A stretch of 64,000 nt of DNA from Osedax fenrisi (GCA_964019155.1 OZ025239.1:7784964-7848963); one strand, 5' to 3'. Positions 11,752-22,119 are shown, counted from the stretch's first letter. Notes: generated by a model from the sequence alone, not told the origin. Numbers and translations are program-made.

Positions 11752-14379
11752 TCAAGAGGCAATACCTAGGCGGTCGGGTGGATGTCGAACACGTGTGGAA
11801 CGTCGTAATACGGGGGGCGTGTCCAACGGGTGTTCCGCGTGTGTAACGTGTTGTGTACACGGTAGTGTATCGGGAGGTACGGGGCGGATGTCGCGGCGGT
11901 TACGACGAATATGTGTTCCGGTTGCAGTACGAAGGTTGTAACTGCGAGGCTGTGGGCCACATTGTGTGATGGTCGCCAGTTTCCACGTGCGGGTTATCGG
12001 ATCGCGGTATAGAACGTTGGAGTCTTCCGCGAGAGGGGGGAGTGGTTTCGGGTTTGGTGTGTCGTGGTAGCCTTTGGCTACTTCGCTGTTTCGCTCTAGC
12101 AAGTCTACGTGCGGTTGGTGCGTATCGTATACGCTGGGGAGTGGGGTCGAAATCTTTCGATTGAAGAGCAGCTCGGCGGGGCTTTTATCGGAACCTCGGA
12201 CAGGCGTGGCTCGGAGGAGCAGTAGGGCTTTCGGTACGTCTGTCGATTTCTTCATACGGTCTTTCACGGTTTGTATCATGCGCTCAGCGAATCCGTTACA
12301 CTGCGGGTGGTATGGGCTGCTGGTGAGATGGATGAAGTCCCACTGTAGGATGAAGGTCTTAAAGGCCTCTGACGAATAGTGACCGCCATTATCACTAATC
12401 AGCTTGTCAGGGATGCCGTGTTCTGAGAACAGAGTCTTTAGTCGTTCGATGATCGCACGGCTTGTAACGGGGTTTGGCATTAAATAGATGAATGGAAACT
12501 TTGAATAGTAGTCGCAGATGATTAAGTAGGTTTTCTCCTTGTAGTAGAATAGATCCGTCCCGACGTTCTGCCATGGGCGAGAAGGCGGGTCAATCGGCAT
12601 CAGTGGTTCTTTTCTCTGACGAGGCTGGTTCTCCTGGCAGGCTCTGCAGCTGGCGACAGTCCGTGTGATATCCTGTCCTATGCCAGGCCAGTGAACGTGT
12701 GCGCGGGCGAGTGCCATAGTGTTAACGATTCCGAGATGCGGGACGTGTAACGTCTGTAGTATTGGGAGACGCGCGTTAGAGGGTATTAGTATTTGCTGAC
12801 CTTTGAGTACAAGGCCGTCGTGTATGGTCAGCTCGTCTCTGAATGACCAATACGGTCGTAGGTGTTTCTCAACGTGTCGGTGGTCTTTAGGCCAGCCATT
12901 TATGATGCGAGATTTCAGTGTATCGAATATCGGGTCTGCGTCGGTGGCTTCCCGTAGTTCGTCTATCTTCTTGATGCTGAACTGGACGGGCATGATCTGG
13001 ATGTCTAATTCCATATGGTCGTCGTCATCGAGGGGTTGTCTTGAGAGGGCGTCTGCCAATAAGACGTCTTTGCCTGGTAAGTATGTGATATCGAAATCAT
13101 ATTGTTGGACGCGTAGGAGCATCCTTTGCAGCCGAGTTGGCGCGGCGTATAGGTTTTTACGAGAGATCATCTCGAGTGGTTTATGATCGGACTGTATAGT
13201 AAACCTGGTTCCATAGACGTAGTTATGGAATCTTTCACATCCGAAGACCACTGCCAACATCTCTCTTTCGATATTAGCGTATCGTTTTTCGGCAGGACTT
13301 AGTGTCTTGGATGCGAAAGCGATGGGCTTTCCGTTTTGGAGTAGGGTTGCACCTAACCCAAGGCCTGATGCGTCTACCTGGACAGTTGTCTTGTCCTTCG
13401 GGCTGTAGTACGCCAGTGTTGCCTCTGAACAGATACGTTCCTTCACGTTCTTGAAGGCCTGTTCGTGTGATGCCGTCCATTGGTAGTCGACGTCTTTCTT
13501 CAATAGCTCACGTAGTGGTGTGGCATGGTGTGCTAGGTCCTTAGTAAAGGGAGACATGTAAGTAGCAATACCGAGAAACTCACGTAAGGCTTGAGGATTC
13601 TCCGGGCTGGTGATCTGCTTGATGGCCAGTATTCGCGCCGGGTCTGGATGTACTCCGTCTTTATCGAATCGTAGGCCGAAGAACGTCAGGCTGGAAGTCT
13701 TTATAGCGCATTTCTCCTCATTGAAGACTAGGCCATGTTTTCCCGCTGTCTCCATCAGGTGTCGCAGGTTGTCGTCGTGCTCTTGTTCGGTGTTTCCGAA
13801 TACACCGACATCGTCTGCAATACCGATGGTCCCTGGACAGTACTCCAGTATCCTGTCCATTCGTTCCTGGAAGACGTCCTGGCTTAGGTTCAGACCGAAT
13901 GGCAATCGGCAAAATCGGTATCTACCGAATGGGCTATTGAATGTTGTTAAGATGCTCGAGGCATGGTCTAGGTGTACAGACCAGTACCCCGAGCGGGCAT
14001 CGAGTTTAGAGAAAACCTGGGCGCCTCCGAGATGGTGCGTTATCTCTTCCAGCGTTTTCGTGGCGTAGTGTGGTCTCTTGATCGCTTTGTTAAGGTCTTT
14101 AGGGTCGAGGCAGATTCGTATCTTTCCGTTCGACTTCCTGCTGTATACCAGACTGGATACCCAATCAGTAGGCTCGTGAACTCGTGTGATGACGTTCAGC
14201 TTCTCCATCTGGTCTAGCGTGTCCTTCACTTCGTCTCTCAGTGCGATTGGACATCTCCGTGGTGCGTGTACGACCGGCTGTACAGTGGGGTCGACAACAA
14301 TTCTGTAAGATCCTTCAAAGTTACCTAATGGAGCAAAGCAGTTAGGGTATGCACGGGTTAGTTCCGTGATATTGGCTAG
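11752..14379 (-). CDS. gypsy pol: reverse transcriptase, RNase H, integrase
   Basis: The frame is open from just after a TGA at 14,380-14,382. The RT palm has IRICLDPKDLN, RLPFGL and IADDVGVFG (catalytic Asp pair in IADD). RNase H follows with VDASGLGLGATL and SDHKPLE. The integrase has an HHCC zinc-binding block (HLGI...H, then CRACQ) and the three catalytic acids in GTDLFY, DNGGHYSSEAF and FAERMIQ. It ends with a basic tail. All key catalytic residues appear intact. It is in the same frame as gag-pro upstream, so the product would be a single polyprotein broken only by stop codons. About 875 codons, normal for gypsy pol. Confidence 0.93.
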   Translation of the reverse strand, partial: LANITELTRAYPNCFAPLGNFEGSYRIVVDPTVQPVVHAPRRCPIALRDEVKDTLDQMEKLNVITRVHEPTDWVSSLVYSRKSNGKIRICLDPKDLNKAIKRPHYATKTLEEITHHLGGAQVFSKLDARSGYWSVHLDHASSILTTFNSPFGRYRFCRLPFGLNLSQDVFQERMDRILEYCPGTIGIADDVGVFGNTEQEHDDNLRHLMETAGKHGLVFNEEKCAIKTSSLTFFGLRFDKDGVHPDPARILAIKQITSPENPQALREFLGIATYMSPFTKDLAHHATPLRELLKKDVDYQWTASHEQAFKNVKERICSEATLAYYSPKDKTTVQVDASGLGLGATLLQNGKPIAFASKTLSPAEKRYANIEREMLAVVFGCERFHNYVYGTRFTIQSDHKPLEMISRKNLYAAPTRLQRMLLRVQQYDFDITYLPGKDVLLADALSRQPLDDDDHMELDIQIMPVQFSIKKIDELREATDADPIFDTLKSRIINGWPKDHRHVEKHLRPYWSFRDELTIHDGLVLKGQQILIPSNARLPILQTLHVPHLGIVNTMALARAHVHWPGIGQDITRTVASCRACQENQPRQRKEPLMPIDPPSRPWQNVGTDLFYYKEKTYLIICDYYSKFPFIYLMPNPVTSRAIIERLKTLFSEHGIPDKLISDNGGHYSSEAFKTFILQWDFIHLTSSPYHPQCNGFAERMIQTVKDRMKKSTDVPKALLLLRATPVRGSDKSPAELLFNRKISTPLPSVYDTHQPHVDLLERNSEVAKGYHDTPNPKPLPPLAEDSNVLYRDPITRTWKLATITQCGPQPRSYNLRTATGTHIRRNRRDIRPVPPDTLPCTQHVTHAEHPLDTPPVLRRSTRVRHPPDRLGIAS

Positions 14380-15339
14380 TCAACTTGACTTGTTGAACGC
14401 GCAATGCATAGTTACTAATTTTAGCGCTATACTCGATGGGAATCCTAGGAGTATAGGCCCTGGCGTGTCAACGACATAGAACGTTGCTTTCGTTTGGTTC
14501 CGCCCAGAACTAATCGTTAGTTCGAATTTCCCGTATTGTTGAAGAGCTGACCCATCGTATACCGAGAGACATGTGTTGTTCTTCTGTAGATGTGGTCTGT
14601 CGGAATCTAGGGGATACATTTTATTAAACGTGCGTATGGGTAACAGGTTACCCTGTGCACCAGTGTCTACTTTGGCGCGGAGGTATGCATTGCGGCCGTG
14701 GTAGCTGAAGCAGACATCCGTGAATGCCTCGTCTCGCGATGTTACGGTGTCAAATACGACCTTGTCGAACGTCTCCTTCTTGATCTCATGGTGTCGATGT
14801 TGTGTAGTAGGCTTTCTTGATCGACACTTAGCGGCCCAGTGGCCTTTCTGTTGGCAGTTGAAGCACCTGGCTGTACGGGCGGGGCATGATTCTTTACCTA
14901 TATGGGATCTAGTACAGTTCGGACAAGTGTAGCCGGAGGACGATGACTGAGCTGAAGTCGATGGTGAGTTCGTGTCGTAGTTCCTTCTCGGTGTGGGATT
15001 CCTTCGTATCTGGTTCACTGAGGTGTGTGCGGGGTTTCCCTGTCGGAATGTCGCGATATCTGCGAGTTTCGCTTCATGTGCGCGTGCGTGTTGCAGCGCA
15101 TTATCTAAGGACATGGACTTGCCCTGAGTCAGCATCCAATCTTGGACTGCATTGTCGCGTATGCCATATATGAGTTGCTCGGTTAAGCGCTGTTGTACTT
15201 CCGTGTTATCACGGAAGTCACATTTTTGGCTTTGCAGCCTTAACCTTGTTATATATGCATCGACGGGTTCCTCTCTTTCTTGCTTCAATCTCTGAAGGTT
15301 TATTCTGGATAGCCAGAAGTTTGTTCTTGGTTCAACGTA
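14380..15339 (-). CDS. gypsy gag (C-terminal part) and protease
   Basis: The frame is open from the codon after the TAA at 15,340-15,342 down to TGA at 14,380-14,382. It continues the gag matrix/capsid-like region (QEREEPVDAYITRLRLQ), then a serine/threonine-rich linker and a CCHC knuckle, CFNCQQKGHWAAKC, preceded by a second Cys-rich motif CPNCTRSHIGKESC. The retropepsin follows with active-site VDTGAQGNLLP and a downstream ILLGFPSS. Reading through the terminal TGA leads straight into pol in the same frame. Confidence 0.9.
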   Translation of the reverse strand, partial: YVEPRTNFWLSRINLQRLKQEREEPVDAYITRLRLQSQKCDFRDNTEVQQRLTEQLIYGIRDNAVQDWMLTQGKSMSLDNALQHARAHEAKLADIATFRQGNPAHTSVNQIRRNPTPRRNYDTNSPSTSAQSSSSGYTCPNCTRSHIGKESCPARTARCFNCQQKGHWAAKCRSRKPTTQHRHHEIKKETFDKVVFDTVTSRDEAFTDVCFSYHGRNAYLRAKVDTGAQGNLLPIRTFNKMYPLDSDRPHLQKNNTCLSVYDGSALQQYGKFELTISSGRNQTKATFYVVDTPGPILLGFPSSIALKLVTMHCAFNKSS

Positions 15340-15594
15340 TTATTTCAGATACGCCCAAAGTGTAGTCAGATTCTTCTGGCTGTCTTCTACATCCCATGCG
15401 TTGTAGATGTCGCGACCGGTTCTACCTAGCCAAAGGAGCACATAAGCTAACCTAGCTGCCTCCTTTGCTGTACTGATAGGGCCGATGAACGCTAGCTCAG
15501 ACTGCAGCTTGAATTCTGCCAGCTCTGACGAAAGATTGTCGGACATCCAGTCGAACGATGGTGTTGGAAACTGTGGGTTGTAACTTGCCACCAT
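15340..15594 (-). CDS. gypsy gag, N-terminal part
   Basis: An 84-codon frame begins with ATG at 15,592-15,594 and ends at TAA 15,340-15,342. Its content (FDWMSDNLSSELAEFKLQSE, then KEAARLAYVLLWLG) resembles the start of gypsy gag. The frame continues after the stop as clear gag sequence, so the TAA is either a late mutation or a readthrough site. The A of the ATG is the last base of the 5' LTR and the TG begins the primer-binding site, which leaves no separate leader. The frame is also open upstream into the LTR, so the true start is not certain. Confidence 0.8.
   Translation of the reverse strand: MVASYNPQFPTPSFDWMSDNLSSELAEFKLQSELAFIGPISTAKEAARLAYVLLWLGRTGRDIYNAWDVEDSQKNLTTLWAYLK
15576..15593 (-). 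promoter_or_regulatory. Primer-binding site
   Basis: On the minus strand TGGTGGCAAGTTACAACC follows the 5' LTR without a gap. TGG pairs with the CCA end of a tRNA. I do not assign which tRNA. The site overlaps the first gag codons. Confidence 0.6.
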
Positions 15595-16156
15595 GTTGTA
15601 TATCTGTGTGTGTACTGCTAATGGATATGAGTATATAGATATGTATGTATGGATAACACCAGGTTCAAGGTTAAGGTTTATTAGTTATGCAGAAACGGGG
15701 ATATGGGAGATAGTGGATCAAGGAGTGTGGTGTGCTGACTGCCGAGTGTAGAAACCCGGGAGTTCTTATAGGGAGCATGGAACGCACGCCTATACGATTA
15801 ATACCATATTAGGGAGTTATCGAGGAATGCGCGCGACTTCGATTGCGTAATATCGCGCGCGCTCACATTCCCGATAAGCGTGTGTTTGACAATAACAACT
15901 CATGGAATTAACCCAGCGTGGTACTTCGCATGTGTCTATATATGGGCACAAAATATACATGGGAATATAGATATATACGAGTATGCAATACTGCGTAGTA
16001 TAACGTGATATGAATATATATATGATATAGGGGTATATGCATATATATGTATGTGTGTATATATGTATATATATATATATATATATAGATATATATATAT
16101 ATAATTGTGTATGCATGTATACAGACAACGTATATGCATAGGCAATATATATAACA
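15594..16156 (-). repeat. 5' LTR of the gypsy element
   Basis: 563 bases, nearly identical to the copy at 11,167. Transcription of the element would start here and run leftwards. An extra 11 bases repeating its terminal TATATAACA follow at 16,157-16,167, before the TTAT target duplication. Confidence 0.92.
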
Positions 16157-16167
16157 TATATATAACA

Positions 16168-16855
16168 TTATATCTTCTATTATTAAGTTCTTCTCTTTTA
16201 TCTGGTTTACTTGTTTGTATCGTTCGTCATTGTCTAGTATTTTTATACAGCCTAGTTCTACACTAGCTGCTCTACCAAGTATTGAGTGGAATTGGTAGAC
16301 GTATTAAACATTTTTTATTTCTTCGTTGAACTATTATCCTTTCACCTCTTACATTCCAGTTTGTTCCTCCAAATGCTGTGATGTATTTCGTTGTTGAGGG
16401 TTTTATCTCTTTGTGTTTGTAATCTTTGCTAGCTGTTTCATAGATTGATATTGGTATTATTAAAATCGAAAGGGGTCTCCAAATTAAAATATCTGTTGAA
16501 TTCCGAGTTTAATAGCACACCAATAAGGAATCCATGCTTGTAACACCATATAACGTTAGCTGATATTGGTATTATGTTTACTGCCGCTCCGTTGTCTATC
16601 TGGAATTTTATCAGAGTTCCCCACTCTGTTTTGAGTGTAATAGTTTCACACTTTGGTAATTGGTCTATTGTCTTTACGTTATTTACATTCATGCTTATCG
16701 TAAATACACTTGGCACTTTTTCCGTTACCTTCGACTTACACATTATTTTAAAGTGATTTTTTCTTCCACATTTCGTACAGGTTTTCCCATATGCTGGACA
16801 TAACTCTTTCTTAAAATTATGATTTTTTCTGCAGAATCTGCAATTCTTATCATAT
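16168..16855 (-). pseudogene. Older gypsy-type gag-protease relic, upstream piece
   Basis: On the minus strand, from 16,855 leftwards: two zinc knuckles (CRFCRKNHNFKKELC and CTKCGRKNHFKIMC), then a retropepsin-like block with IDNGAAVNIIP, where D-N-G-A replaces the usual D-T/S-G-A, then after a stop/frame change TAFGGTNW and further left ILGRAASVELGC. This is the order knuckle-protease of a Ty3/gypsy polyprotein. The reading continues across the young gypsy insertion into 11,094-11,166. No RT, integrase or LTR of this older copy is left nearby. Confidence 0.8.
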
Positions 16856-17849
16856 ATATAATTTATAATAATAGAAGTAAGAAATAGAAGTCCCTTATTA
16901 TATACATACTAAATATCAATATGCCGACAAAAATGCATCTACACTGATACGCCTTATATTTGGGTATTTTTGAACTTGTTGGAATATGACATTCGGTCTA
17001 TCATTTAGTATGTAGTGTAGATTATATAGTATTTTTAAAATGACCAATTTAATTAATTATTATAATAAATATATAATTATATACACAATTTAATGCATCA
17101 CATATTATATCAATTATAATGGTATACCAGGTTTTCGGCTCTTGTACAATTTTCACAAAATCTACAAATTTCAGATTATATTAATTTTATATTAATATTC
17201 AATGATACTATTTTAAACCATATTTTACCATGCTCATTTTTAAATATTTTTGGTGTAGTCAATTTCAATTTAATATTATAGAATGAAATTGCATAATCTT
17301 TATTAGAAACTATTTTAAGGGAATACTGGTATGCGTCTATTGTGTATGTTTATATGGATATATAGCATATTTGGCGCTTCCTAGGAAGATACTGTTCCCA
17401 CTATAAATCAGTTTTATCATTAAATAGTTCTCCAATTTTCAAAATGTGTCATATATTTAGAATCTATATAGCAATTTAAATATATTTATTTTAAATATAT
17501 TTAATATATATTAAATAAGTAATATAGGGAAAATTTGAAAAAATTTGTATTGTTATAATTGTTAAGGTTCCTACAGAAACTTCATAAAAAATATATTATT
17601 ATTACTAGTACATACTGTACACAATAACTATTACTATTGAATGTAGAGTATACATGCAAATTAAATGAATTGCTTGGTTACTTATATATATACTGATATT
17701 AGAGGACACGATATTTTAGTTTTCGTCGCTTTAGACGAGGTACCAATAGAAGTTATGTTTTATTTAATCGTCGATTAATAAATCAATAGTAATTATAAGT
17801 ATAAATGAAACTAAACATTGTTGGATTTGGGTGGCCCTAAAAAGGGCAG

Positions 17850-17955
17850 ATTGGTATAAGGTGTTGAAATAAGAAGTCCACACACGTGTTAGTGCACTAA
17901 CACTGTCCATACACTAACAGTGTTAGTGACTAACCCTGTGTACACATTAACACTT
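17850..17955. repeat. GTGTTAGTG palindromic cluster
   Basis: Copies of CACTAACA and TGTTAGTG alternate (ACACGTGTTAGTGCACTAAC, then ACACTAACAGTGTTAGTG), giving several short overlapping hairpins just past the stop of the 78-codon frame. The same cluster is at 20,595-20,699 in copy 2. It could fold in the 3' end of a transcript from the minus strand. Confidence 0.5.
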
Positions 17956-18183
17956 TCCACTGTTCACATCGATTTCTTCATCGGACGAGGTTCCAAATTC
18001 TTTATCATCCGAATTCGCATAATCTAGTCGTCTTCTCATGAAGTCTATCAGTCCTAGGTTATATTCTCGTTCGTCGTCAGTCTTTACGGAGTCGTTGCTA
18101 TCTAGGTACTCGAGCATAAGGGCTACAGTCGGGTCTCCGCTGTAGCCATGCTTCGTGGCCGGGTCCATCAAATTATAGAACAC
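17947..18183 (-). CDS. Unknown 78-residue acidic protein, copy 1
   Basis: ATG at 18,181-18,183, stop at 17,947-17,949. The product begins MFYNLMDPATKHGYSGDPTV and ends in an acid-rich stretch (SDDKEFGTSSDEEID). It is notably richer in G+C than its surroundings. No family is recognised. The frame stays open upstream of the ATG for a few codons, so it could be a 3' exon. Copy 2 keeps the frame with one amino-acid change (Phe to Leu near residue 48). It may be a host gene fragment or part of an unrecognised mobile element. Confidence 0.4.
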   Translation of the reverse strand: MFYNLMDPATKHGYSGDPTVALMLEYLDSNDSVKTDDEREYNLGLIDFMRRRLDYANSDDKEFGTSSDEEIDVNSGKC

Positions 18184-18565
18184 CAGCCGATTAAATCATT
18201 TATATTATCATAATTTGTTTGTATTATTCATAATAATTATTATAATTGGATATATTGAGAGATATTGATTATAAAATTCTATCATATATTTAATTATATA
18301 TATGCTTTATATAATAATGTTGTAATAAGTATTTCCTAAATTAAGTAAAATAAATGTTTTAAAAGCCTTTACTTTATTTGCAAATCCTGATAATAAATTT
18401 TCAATTTTAAGCTAATTTTAACAATATTTATTTATCAAAGTAAATAGATAATTACTACGTAAATAAAATAAATATATAAATAAATAATAAGTATGTTAAT
18501 ATAAAATTTGTTATTATATATTTAAATATAATATATTTTGGTATACATTTAAAAAAAACGTTCAT

Positions 18566-18797
18566 TAAAAAAAATATATATATATTTATAGAAATTTGAT
18601 GTTGACGTTACTTTCGATCGAAATCTTTGTGATTGCAATAATCCGTATCTGGTTTTTTTGGAAATCTATTATCAGCCTATCATCCCGGGCATCGTATCGT
18701 CATGTTTATAGTTATTTTAATTACTCTCACTAATTGTTATAGTACTATTGCTGTATTTCATAGATGACTTGAGTTTAAGGAATGCCTACCTTTAAAA
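18566..18797. repeat. 230-bp subrepeat, member a
   Basis: Runs from TATATATTTATAGAAATTTG through TTACTTTCGATCGAAATC, CCTATCATCCCGGGC and TAATTACTCTCACT to GAATGCCTACCTTT. The same order recurs at 19,150-19,372 and 23,215-23,422, and in copy 2 at about 21,310 and 21,894. Read on the minus strand it ends in a TATAAATA-like sequence. I cannot say whether it is a solo LTR, a SINE or something else. Confidence 0.65.
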
Positions 18798-19149
18798 TTT
18801 ATATTCAATTTAACATAGCACATAATTCAAAATGATAATATTGAGTTGTCAACGCTTAATTTAACTCGTATTAAATACATTATCGGCATGATTTATGCTC
18901 AACATAGAATGTATACTAAAATAATATATGTATGAACCTTTAAAATGAAATATGGGCTGACTTTATCTTATTTATAAGGGAAATTCAAACTTTATGAATA
19001 AATATATTACAAATAATTTGTAATATCTATTTATAAATAAATGTATTGCCCCTTTTATAAGTAGTTTTTATTATTGAATGTACCAATATTATATATATAT
19101 ATATATATTTATACTATATATTATTATTAAGACCAATACAAATTTAAAA

Positions 19150-19372
19150 AAAAAATATATATATATTTATAGAAAGTTGATGTTGGCGTTACTTTCGATC
19201 GAAATCTTTGCAAACGCAATAATCCGTATCTGTTTTTTTTGAAATCTATTATCAGCCTATCATCCCGGGCCTTGGATCGTCATTTTTATAGTCATTTTAA
19301 TTACTCTCACTGAATTTGTTATTATTATTTCTGTACAACGTGATGACTTGAGTTTTCTGAATGCCTACCTTT
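19150..19372. repeat. 230-bp subrepeat, member b
   Basis: Same landmark order as member a, in the same orientation, about 585 bases to the right, with more differences (for example GAAAGTTGATGTTGGCG). Members a and b differ far more than copies 1 and 2 of the large unit, so this pair existed before the large duplication. Confidence 0.65.
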
Positions 19373-19375
19373 GCA

Positions 19376-19597
19376 TCAATATATGTGTGAAATACTGATA
19401 GTTCCCGGAAACCATATGTATATATTAATGGGAGGTTTAATGTATGATTCTATGATGAACACATTTGATGTGGTCATAGAGTTTGTGACTAGATTCATAG
19501 GCGGATAGTCATCGTGATATGGTTCATTACACGTGACTTGAAGATACATGCAGCCGTTTTTTGTACTTCGGGTGTCAGCTTCAGATTTTACACACAT
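19376..19597 (-). CDS. Unknown 73-residue open frame, copy 1
   Basis: Contains MCVKSEADTRSTKNGCMYLQ and YHDDYPPMNLVTN. The frame is identical in copy 2 (22,120-22,341). Codon content looks less AT-biased than the spacer, but there is no recognised domain or promoter. It could be an exon relic or chance. Confidence 0.3.
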   Translation of the reverse strand: MCVKSEADTRSTKNGCMYLQVTCNEPYHDDYPPMNLVTNSMTTSNVFIIESYIKPPINIYIWFPGTISISHIY

Positions 19598-20690
19598 ATA
19601 TATATTTTATAATAATAGAAGTAAGAAATAGAAGTCCCTTATTATATACATACTAAATATCAATATGCCGACAAAAATGCATCTACACTGATACGCCTTA
19701 TATTTGGGTATTTTTGAACTTGTTGGAATATGACATTCGGTCTATCATTTAGTATGTAGTGTAGATTATATAGTATTTTTAAAATGACCAATTTAATTAA
19801 TTATTATAATAAATATATAATTATATACACAATTTAATGCATCACATATTATATCAATTATAATGGTATACCAGGTTTTCGGCTCTTGTACAATTTTCAC
19901 AAAATCTACAAATTTCAGATTATATTAATTTTATATTAATATTCAATGATACTATTTTAAACCATATTTTACCATGCTCATTTTTAAATATTTTTGTTGT
20001 AGTCAATTTCAATTTAATATTATAGAATGAAATTGCATAATCTTTATTAGAAACTATTTTAAGGGAATACTGGTATGCGTCTATTGTGTATGTTTATATG
20101 GATATATAGCATATTTGGCGCTTCCTAGGAAGATACTGTTCCCACTATAAATCAGTTTTATCATTAAATAGTTCTCCAATTTTCAAAATATGTCATATAT
20201 TTAGAATCTATATAGCAATTTAAATATATTTATTTTAAATATATTTAATATATATTAAATAAGTAATATAGGGAAAATTTGAAAAAATTTGTATTGTTAT
20301 AATTGTTAAGGTTCCTACAGAAACTTCATAAAAAATATATTATTATTACTAGTACGTACTGTACACAATAACTATTACTATTGAATGTAGAGTATACATG
20401 CAAATTAAATGAATTGCTTGGTTACTTATATATATACTGATATTAGAGGACACGATATTTTAGTTTTCGTCGCTTTAGACGAGGTACCAATAGAAGTTAT
20501 GTTTTATTTAATCGTCGATTAATAAATCAATAGTAATTATAAGTATAAATGAAACTAAACATTGTTGGATTTGGGTGGCCCTAAAAAGGGCCGATTGGTA
20601 TAAGGTGTTGAAATAAGAAGTCCACACACGTGTTAGTGCACTAACACTGTCCATACACTAACAGTGTTAGTGACTAACCCTGTGTACACA

Positions 20691-20927
20691 TTAACACTTT
20701 CCACTGTTCACATCGATTTCTTCATCGGACGAGGTTCCAAATTCTTTATCATCCGAATTCGCATAATCTAGTCGTCTTCTCATTAAGTCTATCAGTCCTA
20801 GGTTATATTCTCGTTCGTCGTCAGTCTTTACGGAGTCGTTGCTATCTAGGTACTCGAGCATAAGGGCTACGGTCGGGTCTCCGCTGTAGCCATGCTTCGT
20901 GGCCGGGTCCATCAAATTGTAGAACAC
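20691..20927 (-). CDS. Unknown 78-residue acidic protein, copy 2
   Basis: Duplicate of the frame at 17,947-18,183. Three base differences fall inside it: two are silent and one changes Phe to Leu in the LIDFMRRR segment. One more difference is just upstream of the ATG. The frame survived the duplication without a stop. Confidence 0.4.
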   Translation of the reverse strand: MFYNLMDPATKHGYSGDPTVALMLEYLDSNDSVKTDDEREYNLGLIDLMRRRLDYANSDDKEFGTSSDEEIDVNSGKC

Positions 20928-22119
20928 CAGCGGATTAAATCATTTATATTATCATAATTTGTTTGTATTATTCATAATAATTATTATAATTGGATATATT
21001 GAGAGATATTGATTATAAAATTCTATCATATATTTAATTATATATATGCTTTATATAATAATGTTGTAATAAGTATTTCCTAAATTAAGTAAAATAAATG
21101 TTTTAAAAGCCTTTACTTTATTTGCAAATCCTGATAATAAATTTTCAATTTTAAGCTAATTTTAACAATATTTATTTATCAAAGTAAATAGATAATTACT
21201 ACGTAAATAAAATAAATATATAAATAAATAATAAGTATGTTAATATAAAATTTGTTATTATATATTTAAATATAATATATTTTGGTATACATTTAAAAAA
21301 AACGTTCATTAAAAAAAATATATATATATTTATAGAAATTTGATGTTGACGTTACTTTCGATCGAAATCTTTGTGATTGCAATAATCCGTATCTGGTTTT
21401 TTTGGAAATCTATTATCAGCCTATCATCCCGGGCATCGTATCGTCATGTTTATAGTTATTTTAATTACTCTCACTAATTGTTATAGTACTATTGCTGTAT
21501 TTCATAGATGACTTGAGTTTAAGGAATGCCTACCTTTAAAATTTATATTCAATTTAACATAGCACATAATTCAAAATGATAATATTGAGTTGTCAACGCT
21601 TAATTTAACTCGTATTAAATACATTATCGGCATGATTTATGCTCAACATAGAATGTATACTAAAATAATATATGTATGAACCTTTAAAATGAAATATGGG
21701 CTGACTTTATCTTATTTATAAGGGAAATTCAAACTTTATGAATAAATATATTACAAATAATTTGTAATATCTATTTATAAATAAATGTATTGCCCCTTTT
21801 ATAAGTAGTTTTTATTATTGAATGTACCAATATTATATATATATATATATATTTATACTATATATTATTATTAAGACCAATACAAATTTAAAAAAAAAAT
21901 ATATATATATTTATAGAAAGTTGATGTTGGCGTTACTTTCGATCGAAATCTTTGCAAACGCAATAATCCGTATCTGTTTTTTTTGAAATCTATTATCAGC
22001 CTATCATCCCGGGCCTTGGATCGTCATTTTTATAGTCATTTTAATTACTCTCACTGAATTTGTTATTATTATTTCTGTACAACGTGATGACTTGAGTTTT
22101 CTGAATGCCTACCTTTGCA

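Larger units (their letters stand above)
11167..16167 (-). mobile_element. Young Ty3/gypsy LTR retrotransposon (Mag-like)
   Basis: Two 563-bp direct LTRs (11,167-11,729 and 15,594-16,156) begin TGTT and end AACA. I found two mismatches between them, so the insertion is recent. The internal part carries gag, zinc knuckle, retropepsin, reverse transcriptase, RNase H and integrase on the minus strand. It is flanked by TTAT at 11,163-11,166 and TTAT at 16,168-16,171; the right LTR is followed by an extra 11 bases, apparently a small local duplication of its end. An IADD box in RT in place of YxDD and the domain order suggest the Mag/K02A2.6-type group. The host sequence on both sides is an older gypsy relic. 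Confidence 0.93.
16861..19604. repeat. 2,744-bp tandem unit, copy 1
   Basis: Every landmark from the TTATAATAATAGAAGTAAGA start to the end recurs 2,744 bases to the right. I counted about eight single-base differences from copy 2, roughly 99.7 percent identity. The unit holds a 78-codon frame, a 73-codon frame, two internal 230-bp direct repeats and (TA)n tracts. No LTR or inverted ends frame the unit. Confidence 0.92.

Noticed and set aside
11390..11762. Overlapping Tyr/Ile-rich open frames in the LTRs (also at 15,817-16,168)
   Set aside because: They are translations of a (TA)n/(TATG)n tract in the LTR.
13610..14068. 152-codon plus frame and other frames opposite pol
   Set aside because: Shadows of the intact pol frame, which carries all catalytic motifs.
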